A DNA stretch of 33,272 nt from Terriglobales bacterium (lineage in GTDB: Bacteria; Acidobacteriota; Terriglobia; Terriglobales; Acidobacteriaceae): contig JASHOU010000163.1 in assembly GCA_030038475.1 (NCBI GenBank), positions 1-33,272 on the forward strand, given 5' to 3'. This document shows, one piece after another, positions 26,512 through 33,272 of the stretch. The position numbers were made by a program, and so were the translations under genes. The first letter of the stretch is position 1; every line of letters starts with the position of its first letter. A model generated the notes under the pieces. The model was given only the letters and a program-made list of their open reading frames with translations, searched no databases and had not been told where the DNA came from.

Positions 26512-26615
26512 TCGAATCTTGCAAAGTCGAAGCTTGCCGGGTTGAACCTGTGCGGGGTGAACCGTGCCGCATTGAACCTTGCAAAGCGAATCGGCAGACT
26601 CGAATCCTGCGGACT
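26512..26615. repeat. 15-bp tandem array (about seven units)
   Basis: Units such as TCGAATCTTGCAAAG, TCGAAGCTTGCCGGG, TTGAACCTGTGCGGG, GTGAACCGTGCCGCA and TTGAACCTTGCAAAG run with a 15-base period; the last two units are 14-15 bases and more diverged. In the minus-strand frame 26627-26346 they encode five-residue repeats of the type FARFN-AARFT-PHRFN-PASFD-FARFE, similar in rhythm to pentapeptide-repeat proteins. Apart from this array the 309-base stretch 26444-26752 holds no recognisable gene. Confidence 0.75.
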
Positions 26616-26752
26616 AATGGATGTCATCCGCCATTACACCGGTTTACCCGTAAAAGGGAGCTAAGCAGTTCGTAAAGAAACCATAAAGAAAACAGCCAAC
26701 TGCGTGCCAGAAGTTGACGCCTCACGTTTTCCTGAGACCTGAGACCTGCTCC

Positions 26753-27004
26753 TCAGCAGCCCCACTCCGCCTCGCCGGGCTTGGCGAAATACCTTCTGGA
26801 AGGACGTTCGTCGGCAACGAGTTCGACTTCCTGGAGAGCTAAGCGCGCGGCCGCAACCAACCTGCTCTTTTCCGATGGCGGGATGTCCGCCCACGCGTCG
26901 CGTGTACGCACGCCGCCAGCGCGCCCAGAATCGTCGGCCAGCGCCTGATGATAATGGTGAAAAAGTTGAGCAAACCTTTCGGGTGATACTTCCTGAATCG
27001 ACAT
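26753..27004 (-). CDS. Hypothetical protein, 83 aa
   Basis: From an ATG at 27004 the frame encodes 83 residues beginning MSIQEVSPERFAQLFHHYHQ, with GVRTRDAWADIPPSEKSRLV in the middle and ending PGEAEWGC. It looks soluble and helical. AAGGGG about ten bases upstream supports the start; the frame is open to 27079. No family is recognised. It lies between kdpE and kdpF in the same direction, so it may be part of the kdp region by position only. Confidence 0.55.
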   Translation of the reverse strand: MSIQEVSPERFAQLFHHYHQALADDSGRAGGVRTRDAWADIPPSEKSRLVAAARLALQEVELVADERPSRRYFAKPGEAEWGC

Positions 27005-27156
27005 GAACTTGTTTCCCCTTCTGCCGGCCCACGTCCGGCATCGACTCTTATTGGACTCGAAAACCCGTAAGCTGTGCATAAGTCGAAAATAAAGGAGTCG
27101 TAAGAACCCTCAGAAGAGTTAACTGCGGAAACACAAGACTACACGCTACGACGATC

Positions 27157-27330
27157 CAGCCCCGGAGGGCGTTACAGCTTAGCCCAGCGCGTGCGCGAGA
27201 ACCGAGATCTGGCGGGAACGAAATGTCTGCAACCCCAGCCCCAGCGGGGCGGCCAAACTTAGCCCAGCGCTTCAGCGCTGGGTAAAGTGCGATAACTCCT
27301 TCAAGTCCTAGAGGGACGGCCCAGCTTTTG
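27157..27330. repeat. REP-like intergenic repeats between kdpE and the 83-aa gene
   Basis: Two related stretches, each starting CAGCCCC and ending TTAGCCCAGCGC (about 27157-27190 and 27236-27270), are followed by a third partial one near 27310. The second contains a perfect palindrome, CCCAGCGC (27263-27270) and GCGCTGGG (27275-27282), around TTCA. The 365-base stretch 27005-27369 shows no gene otherwise. Elements of this look are common between genes in Acidobacteriota and may be spread by REP-associated transposases. Confidence 0.6.
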
Positions 27331-27369
27331 CCCCCTGAGGAAACCATCGCCTCATTTAGGAGATGGCTT

Positions 27370-28059
27370 CTACTCCCCCGGTTCGAACCGGTACCCCACC
27401 CACGGATCGGTAACAATGTAGCGCGGCGAATTCGGCGCGGGTTCAATCTTCTTGCGCAGTTGCCCCACGAACACCCGCAGATATTCAACCTGCTCCGTGC
27501 TTTCGCCGCCCCATACCGCCGCCAGCAAAGCGCGATGCGTAATCACTTTCCCCGCATGGCGCGCCAGATATACCAGCAAATCGAACTCCTTCGGCGTCAG
27601 GTGCACGGGACGCTCTTTTACAAAAACCGTGCGCGCTTCCGGGTTGATTTTGAAGTCTCCTTCTGCAATCGGTTCTTGTTCCGATGCTTGCGTCCCCGCG
27701 CGACGCAGATTCGCCCGCACTCGCGCCAGCAGCTCCTCAATGCCGAACGGCTTGGTCACGTAATCGTCCGCACCCGCGTCCAGAGCTTTGACCTTGGTCC
27801 GCTCTTCGCCGCGCACTGAAAGCACAATGATCGGAATCTGCGTCTTCGTCCGCAGCCGCCGGCACAGCTCCAGCCCGTCGATATTAGGCATCATCAGGTC
27901 GGTAATGATCAGATCGGGCGACCAGTCTTTCATAATCTCCAGCGCCGTCTCGCCGTCGTTGGCCACGCGAATGTCATAGCCATGGCTCGAAAGCGAAGTC
28001 CGCAGCACCCGCGTGATCTGCGATTCGTCGTCCACTACCAGAATGTGTTTGTGTTCCAA
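27370..28059 (-). CDS. kdpE: Response regulator KdpE (OmpR family)
   Basis: The 229-residue protein has a receiver domain (about 1-120) with the acidic pocket VVDDE (8-12), phosphoacceptor Asp54 in IITDLMMP and Lys103 in VTKPFG. An OmpR-type winged helix follows (about 128-225), with HLTPKEFDLLVYLARHAGKV and EYLRVFVGQLRKKIEP, ending in GYRFEPGE. It should activate kdpFABC when phosphorylated. It starts six bases after the stop of the KdpD N-terminal gene, so the two are co-translated. The kinase domain it needs is encoded by the separate gene at 31248. Confidence 0.95.
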   Translation of the reverse strand: MEHKHILVVDDESQITRVLRTSLSSHGYDIRVANDGETALEIMKDWSPDLIITDLMMPNIDGLELCRRLRTKTQIPIIVLSVRGEERTKVKALDAGADDYVTKPFGIEELLARVRANLRRAGTQASEQEPIAEGDFKINPEARTVFVKERPVHLTPKEFDLLVYLARHAGKVITHRALLAAVWGGESTEQVEYLRVFVGQLRKKIEPAPNSPRYIVTDPWVGYRFEPGE

Positions 28060-28065
28060 GCTGCC

Positions 28066-29190
28066 TCACCGCTCCTGGGTCACGATGTGAACGTCAACCG
28101 CCGGCGCATCGCGCAAAAATTGGTGAATCGCCGAAAGGTAAAAGAATCGCTTCCAGCCGCGCGTCGCCGATCGCCCGAAAACAACTTGCGTGATGTGATT
28201 CCGGTTGACGTATTCCGCCGCTGCGCTGGCTACGCTCTTGCCTTCCAGTTGTGCCACCTTCGCGCCAACGTTCTCCGCAAAGCGTAGGTTCGCCGCCAAG
28301 GTCCGTTGATTGGCCTCGCTCGCATCCTGTCCCATGTCGATATAGATGACGGAAAGTTCGGCGTTCATCGCCTGCGCCATGCGCGCCCCGCGCGCAATCA
28401 GGTACTGCGCCGCCGGGTTGGAGCTGATGCACACCGCGATCCGCTCGCGGATTGGAACCCCTGCGTGATCCTTCTCTTCGACCACGCGGTGTTGTTCCAG
28501 GCTTTGGTCCACCACCTGCGCCACTTGGCGCAGCGCCAATTCCCGCAAAGCGATCAGATTTGTCTCGCGAAAAAAATTTCCTAGCGCGCGGCCCACGCGC
28601 TCCTGCGGATAAACGTCGCCCCGCCGCATCCTGTTCTGTAGCGCCTCAGGAGTGAGATCGATCATCACCACTTCGTTCACTCTTTGCAGCACCCAGTCCG
28701 GAACCGTCTCCCGCACCTGGATGCCCGTCACTCCCTGCACAGTCGGGGTCACGCTCTCAAGATGCTGGATGTTCATGGTTGAAACCACATCGATGCCCGC
28801 ATCCAGCAGTTCCAAAACATCTTCATACCGCTTCCGATGTTTGCTGCCCTCGATGTTCGTGTGCGCTAGTTCGTCCACCAGCGCGACTTGCGGCTTGCGC
28901 GCGAGAATGGCATCCACATCCATCTCTTCGAAAAGCGCGCCCTTGTACTCGATGATTTTGCGCGGAACAACCTCCAGGCTCGCCACCAATTCCGCCACCG
29001 CTTTCCGTCCGTGCGTCTCCACCACTCCGATCACCACGTCTTCGCCACGGTTTTGTCGGCGGATGGCCTCCGTCAGCATCGTATGCGTCTTGCCGACCCC
29101 GGGAGCATATCCTAAAAAGAGCTTGAACCTGCCTCCCTTATGCTTCGTCGGCGCAACGTCCTCCAGCCACTGCTCGGGCGTCTTGGTCAT
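28066..29190 (-). CDS. kdpD: KdpD N-terminal half (sensor plus Usp domain), no kinase domain
   Basis: The 374-residue protein equals only the cytoplasmic N-terminal part of KdpD. It has Walker A GYAPGVGKT (27-35), Walker B VALVDELAHTN (102-112), the KdpD-specific MNIQHLESVTPTVQGVTG, and a universal-stress (Usp) domain from about residue 248 (RIAVCISSNPAAQYLIARGARMA) ending VDVHIVTQER. Full-length KdpD continues with four membrane helices, GAF and histidine kinase; here a normal stop comes after Usp, followed by kdpE six bases later. The missing part is present as the divergent gene at 31248-32684. It probably binds ATP or a nucleotide messenger and controls the kinase as a separate subunit. 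Confidence 0.93.
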   Translation of the reverse strand: MTKTPEQWLEDVAPTKHKGGRFKLFLGYAPGVGKTHTMLTEAIRRQNRGEDVVIGVVETHGRKAVAELVASLEVVPRKIIEYKGALFEEMDVDAILARKPQVALVDELAHTNIEGSKHRKRYEDVLELLDAGIDVVSTMNIQHLESVTPTVQGVTGIQVRETVPDWVLQRVNEVVMIDLTPEALQNRMRRGDVYPQERVGRALGNFFRETNLIALRELALRQVAQVVDQSLEQHRVVEEKDHAGVPIRERIAVCISSNPAAQYLIARGARMAQAMNAELSVIYIDMGQDASEANQRTLAANLRFAENVGAKVAQLEGKSVASAAAEYVNRNHITQVVFGRSATRGWKRFFYLSAIHQFLRDAPAVDVHIVTQER

Positions 29191-29572
29191 CGCCGATTAT
29201 TGTCTCAGAAAAGGTTTGAAGACTTCAGAGTCTCAAGGTTTCGAGCCACATTGCCGATGATGCTTTCAGCGATTCGCTCGAAGTGGCGGAGGGTTGAAAG
29301 TTCAAGCGCTGAAACTCTAGGTTGTGATCTAATTTAGCGTTCCGGTCGACTTGGGCCGCCTGTAGGGTCACTCCCAGCCGTGCGGCCGAGAAATCCACAC
29401 GTGGAACCTGTTTTGCAACGATTCACCGGTTGCGCTGATACCCGCCACAGTGTAACAAGGAAGCAATTGTGACTTCGCGTTCTAAACCCAACGGGAGATC
29501 TTCGGTCATCACCACAAACACCAATGGCCCCGTCGACCCGAGGTAACGGTCTGAGAGGGTAGGTTCAACGTG
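29191..29572. other. Intergenic region between divergent kdpD half and the small-gene cluster
   Basis: This 382-base stretch should hold the leftward kdpDE promoter and a rightward promoter, but no clear -35/-10 pair was found. It includes one possible 25-residue ORF (29469-29546) and a possible stem, CTTGGGCCGC (about 29350-29359) with GCGGCCGAG (about 29382-29390). No c-di-AMP riboswitch was recognised. Confidence 0.4.
29469..29546 (+). CDS. Possible 25-residue ORF
   Basis: A GTG at 29469 preceded by AAGGAAG (29457-29463) opens a frame for MTSRSKPNGRSSVITTNTNG then PVDPR and a TAA stop. It is rich in Ser, Thr, Asn and Arg and has no hydrophobic helix. The ribosome-binding site is the only real support. 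It may be a leader, a small protein or chance. Confidence 0.25.
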   Translation: MTSRSKPNGRSSVITTNTNGPVDPR

Positions 29573-29806
29573 ATGCAACTTTACGTCGTAACCTTCAACT
29601 ACACCGGCGACGAAGGCGACAACTTCTTAGAGTTCGCCTTTATAGATGAGGCTAAGGCTGCCTCCGTCCGTGCGCGACTGGACAAACTGGAACACGACGG
29701 CTTTGTGGACCGCGTGCACGTCGGCCCCGTACAAAACTACACCAGCGGAGGACACGATATTGAAGAGAGCATCAGTGAAGTTGAAGCGCAATTCGCTGAC
29801 GCCTAA
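29573..29806 (+). CDS. Hypothetical protein, 77 aa
   Basis: From an ATG at 29573 (or the overlapping GTG at 29570) the frame encodes MQLYVVTFNYTGDEGDNFLE and then FAFIDEAKAASVRARLDKLEHDG in alternation of strand and helix, ending with an acidic tail. It looks like a small alpha/beta protein. GAGAGGGTAGG lies 8-18 bases upstream. No family is recognised. It is the first of three rightward genes placed between the two halves of kdpD and precedes the HNH nuclease gene by 110 bases. Confidence 0.6.
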   Translation: MQLYVVTFNYTGDEGDNFLEFAFIDEAKAASVRARLDKLEHDGFVDRVHVGPVQNYTSGGHDIEESISEVEAQFADA

Positions 29807-29916
29807 TGCGCACCAGGGCCGCCGAGCACCGCTCCCGTCCAGCGGTTGAACTGAAAATCACCCACCTGTAAACTGCCCTTGTCGACGCCGCGATCTCCGG
29901 CGGGGCCGTTGGAAAA

Positions 29917-30792
29917 GTGAGTACCGACAAACAGCGTTTCACGATCCGCGCATCTGCCAGCCGCTTGGATAAGGGACTGCTGGCCATACCGCAGAGGTTC
30001 AGGGGTCTCTTCCCCGGAGCGAGAAGCGAGATTCGGGTCGTGTTCGACGACGAGGAAAACCCGAGGACCCTAACCTTCCAACCCTACGATTCGGTAGTTA
30101 AGGAAAATCGAATACTTGGGCTCCGTCGGTGGTTCTCGCAAAGGGGCATGCAAGAGGGGGACCTGATCTCAATAACCCTTGAGAATCCTGAGCCGAGGCT
30201 ATATCGGATAGCCCTGGATCGCTTCGTGCGGGACCGTCAAGCACAAAGGGCAAGACAGGAACTACAGGCTGCCCAAACAGATTCGGAAGCGGAGCAGCGG
30301 TTGACAGCCCTTTCACGGCTGATAAGAAGGAGACCCCGAGACGTTGCCCAAGACGAACTCTTGAAGATCGCGGAGCAGTCAACGCCTCGGTCGCGTCCGA
30401 CGGTAATCCCGCGCGTCGCCGAACGGCACGAAGTTGTTCCTTCCGGTATTCGCGTTCTGCTCCGCTCAGTGCATGACGGAAAGTGCCAGCTTTGTTCTTT
30501 CACCTTTGAGAAGAGAAACGGCGAGCCGTACTTTGAGGTGCACCACCTTGATCCTAACCTCGGCCACCACCCAACTAACCTTTTGGTCGTCTGCGCGAAC
30601 TGCCACGCCCAATTCGAGCACGCAACCGTGACCGATCTTCGCCGGGTATCCGATTGGTTAGTCGGCGTGACGATTAATGGGAAAAGGGTCGCGGTCCGGC
30701 AGCCGCTCGTTCACGACTCTCAGTGGAAGGCGCTGCTCGGACTGACGATCGTGATTGCGGCAATGCGAGTTGGGCGACTACTTGTTCGATAG
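29917..30792 (+). CDS. Predicted HNH nuclease with an N-terminal B3-like DNA-binding region
   Basis: The 291-residue protein has three parts. Residues 5-100 alternate short strands and contain LGLRRWFSQRGMQEGDLISI, which resembles the B3/EcoRII-N type DNA-binding pseudobarrel (W-F-GL-GD pattern). Residues 105-180 are a charged helical linker. Residues 185-240 form an HNH zinc nuclease: Cys190 and Cys193 (KCQLC), the catalytic VHHLDP (208-213), Asn221 and CANCH (226-230). All key residues are intact. This layout suggests a site-specific, restriction-like endonuclease. No methyltransferase is nearby. It uses AGG/AGA arginine codons often, unlike the CGC-rich neighbours, which suggests recent transfer. 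The GTG at 29917 has only a weak ribosome-binding site. Confidence 0.8.
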   Translation: MSTDKQRFTIRASASRLDKGLLAIPQRFRGLFPGARSEIRVVFDDEENPRTLTFQPYDSVVKENRILGLRRWFSQRGMQEGDLISITLENPEPRLYRIALDRFVRDRQAQRARQELQAAQTDSEAEQRLTALSRLIRRRPRDVAQDELLKIAEQSTPRSRPTVIPRVAERHEVVPSGIRVLLRSVHDGKCQLCSFTFEKRNGEPYFEVHHLDPNLGHHPTNLLVVCANCHAQFEHATVTDLRRVSDWLVGVTINGKRVAVRQPLVHDSQWKALLGLTIVIAAMRVGRLLVR

Positions 30793-30897
30793 CCGACTCT
30801 TCGCGCTGATGAAATGGCGCCTTAGACCCGGCCGGGATGAGGGATGTTCGCTTGATCTGTCCTTACTTCGTGTCGAAAACAGAAACGGGCGGAACTC

Positions 30898-31158
30898 TTG
30901 CTGGTGAAAAATGCCGAAGGAGAACATGTCCTCAAAATGGGAGCCATCCTGCTAGGAACTTACTCTAGCGAAAAACAGGCGCTGGCTGCGTTCAATCGGG
31001 TAAGGCGCGACTTGGAAAGCAAGATGCCGCCAAGGGAGACGAGCGACGATGAGAGGCGGCAACTGTTGGAAAGGTACGTGGCTGACACTCTGGTTCAGCA
31101 CAATTCTCTTAGGAACGAAATAAAGAAAAAGCCATCCAAGAGCCGTACCTTCGGTTAG
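30898..31158 (+). CDS. Hypothetical protein, 86 aa
   Basis: The frame opens at a TTG (30898), with a GTG at 30904 as alternative; GGCGGAA lies upstream. It encodes a small basic helical protein: KMGAILLGTYSSEKQALAAF, then RRDLESKMPPRETSDDERRQ and a lysine-rich end. No family is recognised. Its base use resembles the HNH gene before it more than the kinase gene after it, so both may have arrived together. Confidence 0.5.
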   Translation: MLVKNAEGEHVLKMGAILLGTYSSEKQALAAFNRVRRDLESKMPPRETSDDERRQLLERYVADTLVQHNSLRNEIKKKPSKSRTFG

Positions 31159-31247
31159 AGGATCGGGTCGAACACGATTTGAACGACGCACGATGTGCTC
31201 GGAACGCTGATTGAAACCCTGAAACCTGCTCTTGCTACAATCGCCTC

Positions 31248-32684
31248 GTGACCGATGCCGCCCGATCCTTCACCGGATATCTAACCGCGGCGCTCGGTGT
31301 CGCCGCGCTTACCCTTGTCGGTCATCGCTGGCTTCATTTCAACCCGACGACCATCGCGCTCGTGTTTCTGCTCGGCGTTCTTGGAATCTCGGCTTCCTGG
31401 GGCTTGCGCCAAGCCGTCTTCATGTCGTTGGTTGCGACCGTCGCGCTCGACTATTTTTTCCTCCCTCCCATCGGAACCTTGAACATCGCCAACCCGCAAG
31501 ACTGGATTGCGCTCCTCGCTTTCCTCTCGACTGCGGTTGCGGTCAGCAAGCTCTCGGAGAGCGCGCGCCGCGGCTCGCTCACCGCCATCGAGCGCCGCCA
31601 GGAACTCGAGCGCCTCTACGCCTTCAGCCAGTTGCTGCTCTCGAGCGACAATCCCGCCGAGTTGCTGAACCTCATGCCGCGCTACATCGTCGAGTCATTC
31701 CCCATCCGCTCCGCCGCCATTTCCCTGTCCAGCCGCAGCGATGTCTATCGCTCCGGTGCCGCCATTGACGGATTGGAATCCCGCGACCTACAACTGGTCA
31801 CTCTGCGCGGCGAACCGCGCATCGATGCCGCTCATCAAGTGGCTTTTATGCCGCTGCGCATGGGTGCGCGCGTGGTCGGTTGCCTGGGCGTCTCCGGTTC
31901 CATGCTTTCGCGGCAGACGCTCGAAGCGATCGGTAGCCTCGTCGCCATCGCCGTTGAGCGCGCCGGCGCTGTCGAAAAACTCAGCCGTGCTGAGGCCGCC
32001 CGCGAAAGCGAACAACTGCGCTCCGTTTTGCTCGATTCCGTCACCCACGAGTTCCGCACCCCGCTCACCGCCATCAAAGCCTCCGCGACCTCGTTACTCA
32101 GCGCCCCAAGTCACTCGCCCGAGGAGACCCGGGAACTATTGACCGTCATCAACGAGGAGAGCGACCGGCTCAACCGCCTCATCGGTGAAGCGGCCGAGAT
32201 GGCGCAGTTGGACGCCAACAAAGTCGAATTTCGCTTCGAATCCGCGCCCGTCGCGCCCGTCATCACCGAAGCCGTCAACGAGCTCAAGCAACTGCTCCTC
32301 CAGCATCCCCTGGAAGTCAGGATTCCCGCCGACCTTCCCAATGCGCGCATGGATACGCCTCACATCAAAGAGGTGCTCGTGCATCTCCTCGAGAACGCCG
32401 CGAAATACTCGCCCGCGGGAGCTCCGATCCGCATCACCGCCGAAGCCAAAGCCAACACAATAACCATCAGCATCGCCGATCGCGGTCCCGGCATTGACGA
32501 TTTCGAGCAGTCGCTCGTCTTCGAAAAGTTTTACCGCGGACGCAACCAGCGTGTGCAGGTGCACGGAACCGGCATGGGATTGGCCATCTGCAAAGCCATC
32601 GTGCAAGCCCACGGCGGCCAGCTCGGCCTCACCAGCCAGCTCGGCCACGGTTCGGTCTTCTATTTCAGCCTGCCAGCGGGATGA
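31248..32684 (+). CDS. Sensor histidine kinase equal to the C-terminal half of KdpD (DUF4118-GAF-HisKA-HATPase)
   Basis: The 478-residue protein starts with four membrane helices of the DUF4118/KdpD type, including VALDYFFLPPIGTLNIANPQ (about 66-85), then a coiled linker and a GAF-like domain (about 125-245). The dimerisation domain has the H-box SVTHEFRTPLTAIKASATSL with phosphorylated His267. The ATPase domain has the N-box LLENAAKYS (Asn383), DRGPGID (Asp411) and GTGMGLAI. It lacks the KdpD sensor and Usp domains, which are encoded separately at 28066-29190. It should phosphorylate KdpE. The GTG at 31248 is the start. The last codons and stop are repeated just downstream. Confidence 0.93.
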   Translation: MTDAARSFTGYLTAALGVAALTLVGHRWLHFNPTTIALVFLLGVLGISASWGLRQAVFMSLVATVALDYFFLPPIGTLNIANPQDWIALLAFLSTAVAVSKLSESARRGSLTAIERRQELERLYAFSQLLLSSDNPAELLNLMPRYIVESFPIRSAAISLSSRSDVYRSGAAIDGLESRDLQLVTLRGEPRIDAAHQVAFMPLRMGARVVGCLGVSGSMLSRQTLEAIGSLVAIAVERAGAVEKLSRAEAARESEQLRSVLLDSVTHEFRTPLTAIKASATSLLSAPSHSPEETRELLTVINEESDRLNRLIGEAAEMAQLDANKVEFRFESAPVAPVITEAVNELKQLLLQHPLEVRIPADLPNARMDTPHIKEVLVHLLENAAKYSPAGAPIRITAEAKANTITISIADRGPGIDDFEQSLVFEKFYRGRNQRVQVHGTGMGLAICKAIVQAHGGQLGLTSQLGHGSVFYFSLPAG

Positions 32685-32710
32685 GTATTTCAGTTTGCCA
32701 ATAGGATGAG
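32661..32710 (+). repeat. 25-bp tandem duplication over the kinase stop codon
   Basis: Bases 32661-32685 and 32686-32710 match at 20 of 25 positions. The first copy encodes the kinase end YFSLPAG-stop. The second, in another frame, would read YFSLPIG-stop. Four of the seven codons differ or are shared without changing Tyr, Phe, Ser, Leu, Pro or Gly. Confidence 0.75.
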
Positions 32711-32806
32711 CCCAGACAGGTAACTCGCGCCACGCACCTGCCAGGGATCAATAAGCGTAATCGCAATATCCTCCGATTCCTTGTGTGGCGCTCGTCCGCT
32801 GCATGC

Positions 32807-33246
32807 CTAGAACTCAACTCTAAGGGCAAGTTGACCGGTGCGGTTGCCGGCGTTCTCTGCCGTTTGCGGAGCGCTGAGCACGCCGAAGGTCGCCGGAACG
32901 TCGATCTGCGTGGCGGGAGGAGCGAAGTTGGTGTGGTTAAGCACGTTGGTAAATGTGGACTCGAAGCGCACTTTTAGCCGCTCGGTGGGGTGGAAGGTCT
33001 TGGCGAGACCGAGGCTCACTGCAGCCGTGCCGGGGCCCTGGAGGATGCCGACTCCAGCGTTGCCAAAGCGGCCACCACCGACGCGCCAGGCACGACCGCC
33101 TGCGTCGTGTCATGCACCACGCCAACGATGCTGCCAAAAGTGGACTGCGCGTGTGCAGAAACGCTGATCCCAATAAGACCTAGAACGATCACCGTTGTCG
33201 CGATCCTTGAATTACAGACCCTGAAATAGACGCACGTCTTAGTCAC
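32807..33246 (-). pseudogene. TonB-dependent receptor remnant with large internal deletion
   Basis: On the minus strand from an ATG at 33246 there is a signal peptide ending in SAHAQ, then STFGSIVGVVHDTTQAVVPG, the start of a carboxypeptidase-regulatory-like domain found at the N-terminus of acidobacterial TonB-dependent receptors. At about 33071-33090 the homology jumps frame to VGGGRFGNAGVGILQGPG and continues with TERLKVRFESTFTNVLNHTN and the barrel-type end ALRVEF before a TAG at 32807. These are the first 50 and last 95 or so residues of a receptor normally near 1,000 residues. The middle is gone and the two parts are out of frame, so it is not functional. Confidence 0.8.
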
Positions 33247-33272
33247 TGCCCTAACCCCCGCCGGAGAGCGAT

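Noticed and set aside
26444-26752. c-di-AMP riboswitch upstream of the kdp operon
   Set aside because: Expected by analogy with some other bacteria, but the region is made of 15-bp repeats and no ydaO-like conserved core was recognised.

Overview
The window looks like the chromosome of an Acidobacteriota bacterium (Terriglobia, Koribacter/Sulfotelmatobacter-like). This is inferred from gene content: a BlaI/M56 pair, a CarD regulator, a TonB-receptor remnant with the carboxypeptidase-regulatory N-terminus and the LNHTNF-type C-terminus common in that phylum, an S10 carboxypeptidase, and GC-rich coding with frequent GTG/TTG starts. No 16S gene, tRNA, CRISPR array or intact transposase was seen.

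Layout. 1-4.3 kb (minus): a truncated BlaR1-type M56 peptidase overlapping its BlaI repressor, then a large secreted beta-propeller/phosphoesterase. 4.5-9.7 kb: housekeeping genes (isoaspartyl peptidase, a CDP-alcohol phosphatidyltransferase coupled to an unknown gene, greA divergent from carD, ruvX, an AI-2E-family transporter). 9.8-13.9 kb: an SH3-like secreted protein, mltG, a LolA-like lipoprotein and an orphan FtsX/MacB-type permease. 14-21.5 kb: a strongly expressed-looking acidic/lysine-rich histone-H1-like protein, a Rid-family protein, an unknown 184-aa protein with a triplicated ribosome-binding region, purM-purN, an S10 peptidase, a lipid kinase and a small secreted protein.

21.6-32.7 kb is a complete but rearranged high-affinity potassium system. 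On the minus strand, kdpD (N-terminal sensor plus Usp half only), kdpE, an unknown gene, a 28-aa membrane peptide, kdpF, kdpA, kdpB and kdpC follow one another. The missing kinase half of KdpD (DUF4118-GAF-HisKA-HATPase) is a separate divergent gene 2 kb away. The gap between the halves holds three or four small genes, one a predicted B3-like/HNH nuclease with codon use unlike its neighbours. The right edge is a TonB-dependent receptor collapsed to about 440 bp by an internal deletion.

The least expected signal is in the intergenic DNA. Short imperfect tandem arrays (period 13-25 bp) lie repeatedly over gene ends, especially stop codons (S10 peptidase, kdpA, the 28-aa ORF, the kinase), and one triplicates a Shine-Dalgarno region. 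Two further repeat classes are present: an AT-rich inverted element placed just after the purM and kdpB stops, and GC-rich palindromes whose loops contain TTCA.
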